Of a stretch of 12,923 nucleotides of DNA, positions 1 to 6,855 are shown piece after piece. Each line of letters begins with the position of its first letter. Within the stretch, counting starts at the first letter, position 1. The notes below the pieces were generated by a model, which saw only the letters and a list, made by a program, of their open reading frames with translations, made no database searches and had not been told where the DNA came from. The position numbers were made by a program, and so were the translations under genes. Origin of the DNA: Syntrophales bacterium (GTDB lineage: Bacteria > Desulfobacterota > Syntrophia > Syntrophales > UBA8958); NCBI GenBank assembly GCA_023231165.1, contig JALNVY010000044.1, positions 1 to 12,923 on the forward strand, read 5' to 3'.

Positions 1-123
1 CACAGAGCGGCCTCACAGCTCTCTCGGCGATATGACACCATATGAATTTGTCAAAGAAAATGCGGCCATGTTACAGGAACAAAGACTCCATTTGAACTTG
101 GTACATACTTCGGGGTAAGGTCA
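1..123 (+). mobile_element. Right end of an IS3-type insertion sequence
   Basis: The element contains the OrfB tail and ends at about 123. Read inward on the minus strand, the tip is TGACCTTACCCCGAAGT, which resembles from memory the terminal inverted repeats of the IS3 subgroup (TGAtCtTACCC...). The leftward gene at 124-931 loses resemblance to its family exactly here, which independently places the boundary. The left end and the target-site duplication are outside the window. Confidence 0.7.
2..118 (+). CDS. IS3-family transposase OrfB (integrase catalytic subunit), C-terminal tail only
   Basis: Only the last 38 codons and the stop are in the window; the gene continues off the left edge. 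The peptide begins TERPHSSLGDMTPYEF, which is the typical end of the DDE integrase-core domain of IS3-family OrfB proteins (usual form RPHSSLGYLTPxEF), just after the catalytic glutamate region. The protein would cut and join the ends of the insertion sequence. The stop codon at 116-118 lies 5 bp inside the proposed right tip of the element, as is usual in this family. The DDE residues, OrfA and the frameshift site lie outside the window, so whether the element is active cannot be judged. Confidence 0.85.
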   Translation, partial: TERPHSSLGDMTPYEFVKENAAMLQEQRLHLNLVHTSG

Positions 124-931
124 TTAGCCCAAATCCTTCAAGCGCAGGCTCAATAATGGACCCCATGAATAAGTCCGAATGATGTCGTTCCTCTGAATCG
201 TCTGCGCCTATCGGAGTAATGTAGAAACATATACTTTCCCAATCTGATGCTTGTTTCACTTGGGAAGACACGTCAGCCTGAATAGGTATATGCAATACAT
301 CTTCAGGTACTTCTCGGACTTTATCCACACTTTTCCCTTCGAGAACCTGTTCAAATGAGACGATTCGTTCTGCCCCGGCCAACTCCTTTATTACTCCAGT
401 AAACTGCCCGTTAAGTATGAAGGTTTCGACTCCTTCAGCGATGTGTTCCTCATATATGCTCAGTTCTCTTAGTTTGTCTTGCATCACTTCTTTGGAGGGC
501 ATCCGATTTCCTATGAAGGCTTCATAGAGGGCTTTAAACGGTGGGATTTTTGCAATGGCCAACTGAAACTGGGCGAAGGCTCTGTCTTGTTCACTACATT
601 CCAGAGATGTTGCCTGGTTACCCATGGCAGTAAGTTCTATGTGCTCAGCGTTATATGCCCCTTTGGTAATCCCATATTGACCAGAAGCAGTAACCAATTC
701 TCGACTCGTAGAACTATCAGCTGACCGTTCCATGGCATCGAAGAGGGTTAACCTTCTGACCTTTTGTCCCGAAGCATGCTTCTGAATTGCATTTGCGAGG
801 AATAATGCATCTTCAAAAGTCATGGCAGGAAAAGGTCTTTTTCGCCTCTTTCGCTTATTTTCAGGCTGATCTTGGGAAGAAATTGGGGCAGCTTTCAACT
901 CGCTCGCATCTGAAATAGAGTTATCACTCAT
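71..931 (-). pseudogene. Hypothetical protein with truncated deoxyribosyltransferase/TIR-like C-terminus, cut by an IS3-type element
   Basis: The start is taken as the ATG at 931: GGAGG at 940-944 is 8 nt from it but only 2 nt from the ATG at 937. The product is 286 residues. Residues 26-32 form a basic patch (KRKRRKR). About 33-200 is an all-helical region of the winged-helix or DUF5343-like kind, a comparison made from memory and unproven. Residues 231-269 (FYITPIGADDSEERHHSD, then PALEGFGL) match the first strand and helix of a nucleoside 2-deoxyribosyltransferase-like or TIR-like domain, seen in several bacterial defence effectors. In such domains RADxI and a long catalytic part should follow. 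Here the frame instead enters the IS end and adds 17 unrelated residues before the stop at 71-73. The gene is therefore probably a disrupted defence-type effector; the immune role is inference. Confidence 0.65.
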
Positions 932-1057
932 TTTCATATCCTCCTTTATGACAACAGATAATTAGATTGATCTGAATAACCATTGAAGCGACTGTCACAC
1001 CTTACATTGTATATCCCTTTTTATGGCCTTATATAATGCGCTATTCCCCCTAAGGAG

Positions 1058-1119
1058 AGTTATCCACAGCCACACCCGCTGGCCGATATGAGGCGAAGCG
1101 GGCGTGGCTGTGGATAACT
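1058..1119. repeat. Near-perfect 23-bp inverted repeat with DnaA-box-like ends
   Basis: The left arm 1058-1080 (starting AGTTATCCACAGCCAC) and the right arm 1097-1119 match as inverted copies at 22 of 23 positions, separated by a 16-nt spacer (1081-1096). Each arm carries TTATCCACA, an exact DnaA box, at 1060-1068 (plus strand) and 1109-1117 (minus strand), facing each other. As RNA or single-stranded DNA it would make a very stable hairpin. It has no T-run on either side, so it is not a standard terminator. It could be a replication-related site, an interspersed palindromic repeat or a small MITE. Confidence 0.75.
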
Positions 1120-1420
1120 CATACAGATGAATCTTTGGTGCCGGGAAATGCCCCCATTTTGGTAACACGGGGGCCTAAAAATACATGGGCAGAAACGTAG
1201 AGAATAATCAGTGGGTTGTCAATGAGAAATATAATCGTCAAGTTCTTAAGGGCAGTGGAGAGCGCGTGAGCTTCTGTCCTAAGTGATTTTGCAGTGAAAG
1301 GCAATTCCTCACAAGGCGAGCAAGGAGGCGATGCACGCAACAGGTAAAATTTATTCTAAATACGTGCAGGACCTCATTGCTCATCTCCTTATTGATGAAC
1401 TATGCCTTATAGTAACCTTA

Positions 1421-1490
1421 GCCGCCTGCGCGCAGGGGCGCGGGTAGAGCGACCGCGAGCGCAGGCAAGCGTAAGCAGGGGCGGGCGGAT
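1421..1490. repeat. GC-rich block with internal inverted repeat
   Basis: This block is much richer in G and C than its AT-rich flanks. GCCTGCGC (1424-1431) is inverted as GCGCAGGC (1459-1466), and the words GCAGGGGCG and GCAGG recur. It may be a REP-like palindromic repeat or part of a structured RNA. No family is recognised. Confidence 0.35.
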
Positions 1491-1644
1491 GATGCTTATG
1501 GTTTCTTTGATCTGCCCTGCATCAGATTATGACGGCATGGCGGAATCTGTAACACGCCATGCTTCAAACCCTTATTTTAAAGAATTACAGATTGTTCTAT
1601 TTTATGAAATGGAGCATCGTTGAGAGAGAGTAATAAAAGCCTAC

Positions 1645-1710
1645 CCACTCTCTACCTAAAATAAGTGAACAAGATCATAATGTTTTGAGAGATAGAGAGT
1701 GGTAGAGAGT
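1645..1710. repeat. TAGAGAGT repeats in inverted and tandem arrangement
   Basis: CCACTCTCTACC at 1645-1656 is the inverted copy, at 11 of 12 positions, of GATAGAGAGTGG at 1691-1702. The second arm runs straight into another TAGAGAGT (1703-1710), so two direct copies sit exactly 10 bp apart (1693 and 1703). A weaker copy, GAGAGAGT, lies at 1624-1631. One helical turn of spacing and mixed orientation fit a binding array for a regulator or replication initiator, or arm-type sites of the integrase encoded downstream. Confidence 0.5.
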
Positions 1711-1875
1711 CTACACAGGAGCAGTAACAGCCTACATTAACTCCTTCACTGCACAGTATTTCTATAAGGTCATGGGAAGAAATAGAGCTTCTTGTGATTT
1801 CCCCTATTGCCGGACAAAAAATATTTCAATTTCTGTCCGGGTACTTCTTACCTTCCTGCTGTATGTATCCGTCTC

Positions 1876-2070
1876 ATGGAAGGGAAATCTCACAAAAAGA
1901 AAAATATCTTTGATCCACCTAATGCGCGAGGGCATGTGGATTGTCCTGCTTGTATAAGAGACATATTTTTACATGAAGGCAATAGAAAGGCGATATTTGA
2001 TCAGATTTATTGCCAAGGGGGCGAACGACTAACAGCCCCCCCGACAAATCGGGAAATCAGGATGGGATAG
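1876..2070 (+). CDS. Small hypothetical protein with a CPAC motif, upstream of the excisionase-like gene
   Basis: The product is 64 residues from the ATG at 1876; the frame is open back to a TTG at 1807, giving 87 residues. It is basic at the N-terminus (KSHKKKN), followed by HVDCPAC and a later YCQGGERL, so cysteines or histidines could bind a metal, but the pattern is not a recognised zinc finger. Its TAG (2068-2070) is one base from the ATG of the next gene (2072), which suggests translational coupling and is the main reason to believe the frame. No clear ribosome-binding site precedes 1876. An overlapping frame at 1772-1957 looks less convincing. Function unknown. Confidence 0.45.
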   Translation: MEGKSHKKKNIFDPPNARGHVDCPACIRDIFLHEGNRKAIFDQIYCQGGERLTAPPTNREIRMG

Positions 2071-2071
2071 G

Positions 2072-2446
2072 ATGATTACGGGAAAAATGATCATTGACAC
2101 TCATTCCGATCATGACATAATGATCCCTGAGGAGATCGCCCAATATCTCCGTAAAAGTTTGAGTTGGGTATATAAAAACTGGCGGAAGTTGGGCGGTGTG
2201 AAGCTCGGGGGTTCTCTGTTCTTTCCTCGAAAGGAGGACCTTTATGAGCGTTTATTCGGTACGTGGGAAGGGGTGGAGGTACGACTTCACCCAGAAAGGG
2301 GCCAGGTACACAAGCAACTGGTTCAAAACAAAAGCAGATGCCAAGGCGGCGGAGGCAAGAAGAAAGGAGGATTTGTTAAGGCCTCAACCGATACAGGAGA
2401 AGCCAACAGACATGGCCTTCTTGGAACTTGTGAACAGACGTCTTGA
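2072..2446 (+). CDS. Excisionase-like helix-turn-helix DNA-binding protein
   Basis: The product is 124 residues. Residues 17-62 (MIPEEIAQYLRKSLSWVYKN, then a GGVKLGGSLFFPRKEDLYERLF wing) form the MerR/AlpA-type HTH of the small 'DNA-binding domain, excisionase family' proteins, which direct recombination towards excision or regulate the element. The stop is at 2444-2446. The last 203 nt overlap the integrase gene in another frame, and the integrase ribosome-binding site lies inside this gene. Beyond about residue 63 the chain is Gly/Lys-rich and looks like read-through of the integrase frame, although some relatives may keep this tail. An alternative start is the ATG at 2087. Confidence 0.7.
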   Translation: MITGKMIIDTHSDHDIMIPEEIAQYLRKSLSWVYKNWRKLGGVKLGGSLFFPRKEDLYERLFGTWEGVEVRLHPERGQVHKQLVQNKSRCQGGGGKKKGGFVKASTDTGEANRHGLLGTCEQTS

Positions 2447-3323
2447 CCATGTTCAGGCGTATAACTCCCAATCCCATTATTGGAACCATGTAGGCATGGC
2501 TAAGCGATGGGTTAAGCGATGGGCACATCTGCAATGCAGTCAAATTCGAGAAGACGACATTGAGAAATTGGTTCTTGAGCGGCGGAAAGTGTCTGCCTAT
2601 ACGGCGAACAATGAAATTCGGCTATTGAGAACTCTTTTCAACTTCGGGATGAAGAGGGGTTGGATTTCATCGAATCCGACAAAAAACCTATCTTTCTTCC
2701 CGGTGGAAAAGACCATGAAATACGTTCCCCTCAAGGAAGATGTTTTGAAGGTGATCATGGCCGCCGATCTAAAAACGCAGAATTATTTGTGGACGATTTT
2801 GGAAACGATGGGCCGTATGGGTGAAATCAACCGTTTGACATGGCAGGATGTGAATCTGGATGAAAGGTATGTGGTTCTTTATACCCGGAAGAAAAGAGGC
2901 GGTCACCTTACACCGCGCAAGGTTCCGATGACGGAAAAACTTTTTGATGTCTTGTCATCTATGCATCAGCAAAGGGATGCATCCAAGCCCTGGGTTTTCT
3001 GGCATCGTTACTGGAGCCAAAAAGTTAAGACATGGGCGGAAGGGCCTTACAAGAATAGAGGTGTTATTATGACCACGCTGTGCAAAAAGGCAGGCGTCAA
3101 ATATTTCCGTTACCACGCCCTACGTCATTTTGGCGCTTCGGTTTTGGATAATGCCAACGTCAATCTTGGGTCGATTCAACGCATCCTTGGACATGAGAAC
3201 CGGACTACGACGGAGATCTATCTTCATTCCATCGGAAATGCGGAACGTGAGGCCATGACGGCCTTTGAGAGGGCCGTCAATTGGTCTCACATAGATTCTC
3301 ACATAGCTGGTGCTGCTGTTTAG
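2244..3323 (+). CDS. Tyrosine recombinase (phage-type integrase)
   Basis: The product is 359 residues, a normal length for this family. It catalyses site-specific integration and excision of the element. The N-terminus (1-45) resembles an arm-binding domain (VYSVRGKGWRYDF, then a FKTKADAKAAEA helix). A SAM-like core-binding domain covers about 55-150 and the catalytic domain about 160-340. All catalytic residues appear present: R191 (GRMGE), a lysine in the beta hairpin near 216-217, H291 and R294 (HALRH), H317 (LGHENRTT) and nucleophile Y326 (EIYLH). The start is set by AAAGGAGG about 6 nt upstream of the ATG. It follows the excisionase-like gene and ends about 140 bp before the first ordinary chromosomal gene, so it probably lies at one end of the integrated element. 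Confidence 0.93.
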   Translation: MSVYSVRGKGWRYDFTQKGARYTSNWFKTKADAKAAEARRKEDLLRPQPIQEKPTDMAFLELVNRRLDHVQAYNSQSHYWNHVGMAKRWVKRWAHLQCSQIREDDIEKLVLERRKVSAYTANNEIRLLRTLFNFGMKRGWISSNPTKNLSFFPVEKTMKYVPLKEDVLKVIMAADLKTQNYLWTILETMGRMGEINRLTWQDVNLDERYVVLYTRKKRGGHLTPRKVPMTEKLFDVLSSMHQQRDASKPWVFWHRYWSQKVKTWAEGPYKNRGVIMTTLCKKAGVKYFRYHALRHFGASVLDNANVNLGSIQRILGHENRTTTEIYLHSIGNAEREAMTAFERAVNWSHIDSHIAGAAV

Positions 3324-3466
3324 CAGTGTTGTCTAACTTGTTGATTTAAATAGCGCCCCGACATGATTTTAATGCGAGGCACACTGATTTAGAATCGGAA
3401 TTACCAACCGATAGGCACACTCGCCTGACTGCAAGACCCCATGATAGTGGCCATCGATCGCATTCT
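3324..3466. other. Possible junction between integrated element and chromosome
   Basis: This 143-bp gap separates the integrase from the convergent lipoprotein gene. It contains AGGCACACT twice, at 3377-3385 and 3413-3421, 36 bp apart. No tRNA or tmRNA 3' end, usual targets for such integrases, is recognised. No T-run terminator is seen for either convergent gene. An attachment site here is plausible from position alone. Confidence 0.3.
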
Positions 3467-3709
3467 TTACTTTTTGACCTCCTCATCGAAGGTACCCCGG
3501 GAGATCTCTTTGATTTCCGAGTTCTGAATAGTAACTATTGCTCCGGTTTTTGCATCTTTAAATGCTATTGACCCCGTCTTGGTTTTTTCAAATTCTGTTG
3601 AATAGTAAACATTTTTCGATGTCGGTTCTGTAATCTTGTAATAGGAACCACAACCGGATATCGCTAGCAATATCAAGCATGAAACAACTAAAGAGACCAA
3701 TCTAATCAT
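3467..3709 (-). CDS. YgdI/YgdR-like small lipoprotein
   Basis: The product is 80 residues from the ATG at 3709; the frame could extend to a TTG at 3730, but the signal sequence begins naturally at MIRL. Residues 1-19 are a hydrophobic signal ending in the lipobox AISGC, with Cys20 to be lipidated, so the mature protein is membrane anchored. The remaining 60 residues (YYKITEP, VYYSTEF, SIAFKDAKTGAIVTIQNSEI) resemble the small SH3-like fold of the YgdI/YgdR (DUF903) lipoproteins, whose function is poorly known. It lies 51 nt downstream of the barrel-protein gene in the same direction and is probably co-transcribed with it, consistent with a cell-envelope role. Confidence 0.7.
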   Translation of the reverse strand: MIRLVSLVVSCLILLAISGCGSYYKITEPTSKNVYYSTEFEKTKTGSIAFKDAKTGAIVTIQNSEIKEISRGTFDEEVKK

Positions 3710-3760
3710 AATAATACCAATCCTTTCCAAAAACCTGATGATTCCGCTTTAATCGCGGGT

Positions 3761-4543
3761 CTAAAATCCAACTGTTAACGCTATGAAGGGTCCGCTGAAC
3801 TGGGTGCTCATATAGTAGTCGCTCGTATCCACCTGCAAGCCTATATATTTATAGCCGCCGTGAACATCGACAAACGGGAAGGGTGTCACGGAAATATCTG
3901 CCAGGGCCTCGATGACATAATTCCCCGAATATCCCATGCCCGTGACCTGCGCCCTCGCCTCTAAAATATTGGCAATCAGACCTATATGGGCCCCTAATCC
4001 TACCATCGGGATCGGGACGCTGAAGCTTTGTTTCACATCCTGTCCGGCAATTGCCGGGGCCTTCATTTCCGCAGATCCGGAAACGTATTTCACTTGCACC
4101 ATGGGCCCCATGGAAAAACCTGCCAGGATGTTTTCCATGTTGATTATATCGTATAAGTATTTTACATCCATCATGTAAAAATCAAGATTATAATTGACCG
4201 CGGTATTGGCCGCATAATTCGTCCCGCCAAAATTAATCGCGGCAGTCAAAGTAGTATCACTTGAATACTTAATGGGCGTATACATAGCACTCAGGTGATG
4301 TTTACCGATACCCCCGTAAACCTCGCCAGACCAGAAAGACTGGTTACCGACACCCAGGGCATTTTTTACGTCAAATTCCGTCCCTTTCATGGATATCGTA
4401 TCGACCCGCTGGTTAGCAGAAAAGGCAGGGAACCAGTAATACCCCCTGACTCCTAATTCCAGAGCCTGGGCAAAATTTGCCACCCCGATAACCACAAATA
4501 AAATGACTCCAAGCAGCAACAGGGAAAACTTTTTCTTATTCAT
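3761..4543 (-). CDS. Outer-membrane beta-barrel protein
   Basis: The product is 260 residues from the ATG at 4543, chosen because GAGGAGGG lies about 8 nt upstream and the signal peptide starts MNKKKF; an upstream ATG at 4567 would add eight residues that do not fit a signal. Residues 2-27 are a Sec signal ending AQA, so the mature chain starts LELGVRGYYW. It then shows alternating polar/aromatic beta strands (HHLSAMYTPI, YNLDFYMMDVKYLYDI, VDVHGGYKYIGLQV) and ends in Phe (FIALTVGF), the usual signal for barrel insertion. The size suits a barrel of about 8-12 strands. No substrate can be assigned. Confidence 0.72.
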   Translation of the reverse strand: MNKKKFSLLLLGVILFVVIGVANFAQALELGVRGYYWFPAFSANQRVDTISMKGTEFDVKNALGVGNQSFWSGEVYGGIGKHHLSAMYTPIKYSSDTTLTAAINFGGTNYAANTAVNYNLDFYMMDVKYLYDIINMENILAGFSMGPMVQVKYVSGSAEMKAPAIAGQDVKQSFSVPIPMVGLGAHIGLIANILEARAQVTGMGYSGNYVIEALADISVTPFPFVDVHGGYKYIGLQVDTSDYYMSTQFSGPFIALTVGF

Positions 4544-4613
4544 CGATGTACCCTCCTCATTATGCATTTTGACAATTTTATCTTCCCGACCAAGTATCTT
4601 TAATATTCATTGG

Positions 4614-4643
4614 ATTATGGATAAAGATGTCCTTTCTTGTCAA
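4614..4643 (-). promoter_or_regulatory. Sigma-70-type promoter for the outer-membrane protein gene
   Basis: On the minus strand TTGACA (4643-4638) is followed after 18 nt by CATAAT (4619-4614). Transcription would begin near 4607, about 64 nt before the ATG at 4543. The perfect -35 and good -10 in the divergent intergenic region make this the best vegetative promoter in the window. Confidence 0.6.
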
Positions 4644-4697
4644 GCAGAAAGAGCTTGCATAACGTCTTTTCATGCAAAATACCCTTTGGTGTCGGAT

Positions 4698-4703
4698 TAT
4701 AAT
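4698..4703 (+). promoter_or_regulatory. Possible -10 element for the hydrolase gene
   Basis: An exact TATAAT lies about 110 bp before the hydrolase start in the divergent intergenic region. The bases 16-18 bp upstream (around CAAAAT) are a poor -35, so an activator or a different promoter may be used. Confidence 0.25.
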
Positions 4704-4812
4704 CATGGATCAGGAATAATAATTATGAAGGGTTTTTCTTGCCATAAAGCCCTGAATTGCATTACAAGACAATTGCCTTCGATTGAAGAATAGATTCCGG
4801 GGAGAGATATGC

Positions 4813-5709
4813 ATGCGCAAAGGTATGTTCAATGCGACAGTTAGCTTTATTTCCTTCTTGATCATATTAGGTGTTCTCTGCATTCCCAGCAACGCACTGG
4901 CGGAAAAAGCAAAAGATGCCGCACAGAAACCAAAGCAACCGGTCGTTGTGATGATCCACGGCATGTTTGTCGGTCCCTGGTGTTGGGATTCATATCGAAA
5001 CTATTTCGAACAGCGGGGATATCGTGTCATCACCCCGACCTTGAAGTACCATGACCGGCCCCTGAGTTCACCTCCGAACCACCTGATGATGGAAACAGGT
5101 ATTCTCGATTATGTCGCCGATGTAGAAAAAGAAATACGCACCCTGGATCAGAAGCCCATCATCATTGGACATTCCATGGGCGGACTGATTGCCCAGATTC
5201 TGGCAAGTAAAGGTCTGGCCCGGGCAACTATCCTGATTGCACCGGCAGTTCCCCGGGGTATCAACCCCATCTCCTGGACGGGGATCAAGAGTTTCTGGAT
5301 GAATCGGCAGCGGTTCGGACATTGGCGTGAACCACTCCGTCCTACGTTTGAGGGGGCACTCTATTCTTTCCTGTATCTGATGCCCCCGAATGAGCAGAAA
5401 AAGGTATTTGACAAGCTTACCTACGAATCCCCTCGGGCAGCTTGGGAGATCAGCTTCTGGTACTTCGACAGTCATAAGGCCACGTACGTGGATGAATCAG
5501 AAGTAACCTGCCCGATCCTCACCGTTGTGGGCGCCCAGGATCGCCTCACGCCGCCCTCGATCGCCAAAAAGATTCACAAGAAATACAAATCCGTATCCAC
5601 ATATCGTGAATTCGATCGACACTCCCATTTCATTATTGCTGAACCAGGCTGGGAGGAGGTTGCGCAATTCATAGAGGCCTGGATCGCTGAGCATAAGCAA
5701 AGGATTTAA
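4813..5709 (+). CDS. Exported alpha/beta hydrolase
   Basis: The product is 298 residues from the ATG at 4813, which has GGGGAGA about 8 nt upstream; an upstream TTG at 4783 is less likely. Residues 1-30 form a signal peptide ending ALA. The hydrolase fold begins at VVVMIHGMFVGPW (44-56), whose HG supplies the oxyanion hole. The nucleophile elbow is GHSMGG with Ser121, the acid is probably Asp243 (VVGAQDRLTPP) and the base His272 (DRHSHFI). A cap region at about 150-225 is rich in Trp and Phe, suggesting a lipophilic ester or amide substrate, but none can be named. It would act in the periplasm or outside the cell. It is followed after 24 nt by spmA on the same strand. Confidence 0.85.
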   Translation: MRKGMFNATVSFISFLIILGVLCIPSNALAEKAKDAAQKPKQPVVVMIHGMFVGPWCWDSYRNYFEQRGYRVITPTLKYHDRPLSSPPNHLMMETGILDYVADVEKEIRTLDQKPIIIGHSMGGLIAQILASKGLARATILIAPAVPRGINPISWTGIKSFWMNRQRFGHWREPLRPTFEGALYSFLYLMPPNEQKKVFDKLTYESPRAAWEISFWYFDSHKATYVDESEVTCPILTVVGAQDRLTPPSIAKKIHKKYKSVSTYREFDRHSHFIIAEPGWEEVAQFIEAWIAEHKQRI

Positions 5710-5733
5710 AATCATGGATAACTTTGAAACCTG

Positions 5734-6309
5734 ATGAATATTATATGGGTTGTTTTGATTACTGTGAGTATTATTGCCGCTTTCTGGACGGGCGGTCTTG
5801 AAGCAGTTACCAGAGCCATGTTTGACGGGGCAAAAGCAGCGGTTGAAATATCGCTTTTTCTGCTGGGGATAGTCTCGCTATGGCTTGGCATAACAAAAAT
5901 TATCGAAGATTCAGGACTGATCTTCCAGATTTCCCATGCTTTTAGGCCGCTAATTACCAAGCTCTTTAAAACTGTTCCCCCAGACCACCCCGCAATCACC
6001 TCTATTACGCTTAACATGCTTGCCAACTTTTTCGGCCTCGGCAATGCCGCAACCCCGCTCGGAATCAAGGCCATGCAGGACCTTCAGACACTCAATGAAG
6101 ATAAAGACTCCCTTACTTTTGAAATGATGCTCTTTATAGTTCTAAATACCGCAAGCGTCCAGTTGATTCCCTTTACGGTGGTAGGTATCCTTTCAGATTT
6201 TGGGTCTGTAAACCCCTCGGCCATTGTTTTTCCCACAATAATCTCCACCGTAATCTCTGCTATTATTGCACTTGGCGTGCTGCTGCTTTTCAGGAGGCTT
6301 ATGAAATGA
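5734..6309 (+). CDS. spmA: Spore maturation protein A-like membrane protein
   Basis: The product is 191 residues, the normal SpmA length. It carries the Gate domain shared by nucleoside transporters and the FeoB core, with several hydrophobic segments (about 1-20, 38-58, 130-155, 163-187) and the family-typical stretch NMLANFFGLGNAATPLG at 92-108. In Bacillus SpmA works with SpmB during spore core dehydration; in non-sporing Gram-negative bacteria the pair is common and of unknown transport function. The ribosome-binding site is weak, so expression may depend on read-through from the hydrolase gene. Its TGA overlaps the spmB ATG. Confidence 0.88.
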   Translation: MNIIWVVLITVSIIAAFWTGGLEAVTRAMFDGAKAAVEISLFLLGIVSLWLGITKIIEDSGLIFQISHAFRPLITKLFKTVPPDHPAITSITLNMLANFFGLGNAATPLGIKAMQDLQTLNEDKDSLTFEMMLFIVLNTASVQLIPFTVVGILSDFGSVNPSAIVFPTIISTVISAIIALGVLLLFRRLMK

Positions 6310-6833
6310 AGACCGTTGCCTTTATCTCCCAGCTCGTAATTCCTGCGTTTATCCTTTTTGCAGTGCTGTACGGCGCCTTTAAAAAAGTGCGCGTCTATGA
6401 TTCATTCGTGGGAGGCGCAAAGGAAGGACTACACGTAATTTTTAGAATCTTTCCCTACCTGCTCGCTATTTTTGTTGCGGTCAAAGCCTTTCAGGCATCA
6501 GGGGCGTTTGATCTTATCAGGCAGGCTCTTTCCGGATCTTTCTCCGCTCTTGGCATCCCGCCTGAGGTTCTGTCTGTGGCCCTCATCAAGCCTCTTTCCG
6601 GAAGTGCATCAACGGCTATATTTACCGATATTGTCAGGACCACAGGCCCGGACTCGCTTGCAAGCATGATTTCCGCGGTGATCATCGGAAGTGCGGAAAC
6701 GACTTTTTTTGTTCTAGCCGTGTATCTGGGCGCCGTTAATATCCGCAGGACAAAGTATCTGGTACCTGTGTGCCTCATAGCCGACGGCGTGGGGATAATA
6801 ATTGCCATTGTTTTTGTAAAATTGATGTTTTAA
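6306..6833 (+). CDS. spmB: Spore maturation protein B-like membrane protein
   Basis: The product is 175 residues, normal for SpmB. It starts at 6306 inside the ATGA that ends spmA, so the two are translationally coupled. Hydrophobic segments lie at about 5-25, 48-64, 112-140 and 150-174. The Gate-domain signature is LIKPLSGSASTAIFTDI at about 93-109. It probably forms a membrane complex with SpmA; the substrate is unknown. ychF follows after 22 nt. Confidence 0.88.
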   Translation: MKTVAFISQLVIPAFILFAVLYGAFKKVRVYDSFVGGAKEGLHVIFRIFPYLLAIFVAVKAFQASGAFDLIRQALSGSFSALGIPPEVLSVALIKPLSGSASTAIFTDIVRTTGPDSLASMISAVIIGSAETTFFVLAVYLGAVNIRRTKYLVPVCLIADGVGIIIAIVFVKLMF

Positions 6834-6855
6834 TAAAGAAGAAAGGAGTCTGCTT

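Larger units (their letters stand above)
932..1875. other. Gene-poor stretch of an accessory region
   Basis: No convincing gene is seen here. Open frames at 1119-1340 (minus) and 1402-1623 (plus) have no recognisable motif, poor start context and low-complexity composition. The stretch does hold structure: an inverted repeat with DnaA boxes (1058-1119), a GC hairpin (GCCCCC 1150-1155 with GGGGGC 1169-1174), a GC-rich block (1421-1490), an 8-bp hairpin (GCATGGCG 1535-1542 with CGCCATGC 1555-1562) and TAGAGAGT repeats (1645-1710). This density suggests non-coding or replication/recombination functions, or debris of earlier insertions. Confidence 0.5.

Noticed and set aside
479..724. Plus-strand ORF of 81 codons
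   Set aside because: It lies wholly opposite the leftward 71-931 gene, which has a clear ribosome-binding site and recognisable motifs.
1058..1119. Integron attC site
   Set aside because: The ends read GTTATCC...GGATAAC, not the RYYYAAC...GTTRRRY pattern and polarity required, and no integron integrase or cassette is present.
1119..1623. Open frames at 1119-1340 (minus) and 1402-1623 (plus)
   Set aside because: No motif, no good ribosome-binding site, and biased composition from the repeats they cross.
1772..1957. Plus-strand ORF of 61 codons
   Set aside because: It overlaps the better-supported 1876-2070 frame, is hydrophobic without pattern, and is not coupled to the next gene.
3380..3402. 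tRNA-Leu (UAG) fragment as attachment site
   Set aside because: CTGA-TTTAGAA-TCGG resembles an anticodon arm, but no D arm, T arm or acceptor stem can be fitted on either side.
4710..4964. Minus-strand ORF of 84 codons across the divergent promoter region
   Set aside because: It overlaps the signal-peptide region of the hydrolase gene and has no recognisable features.
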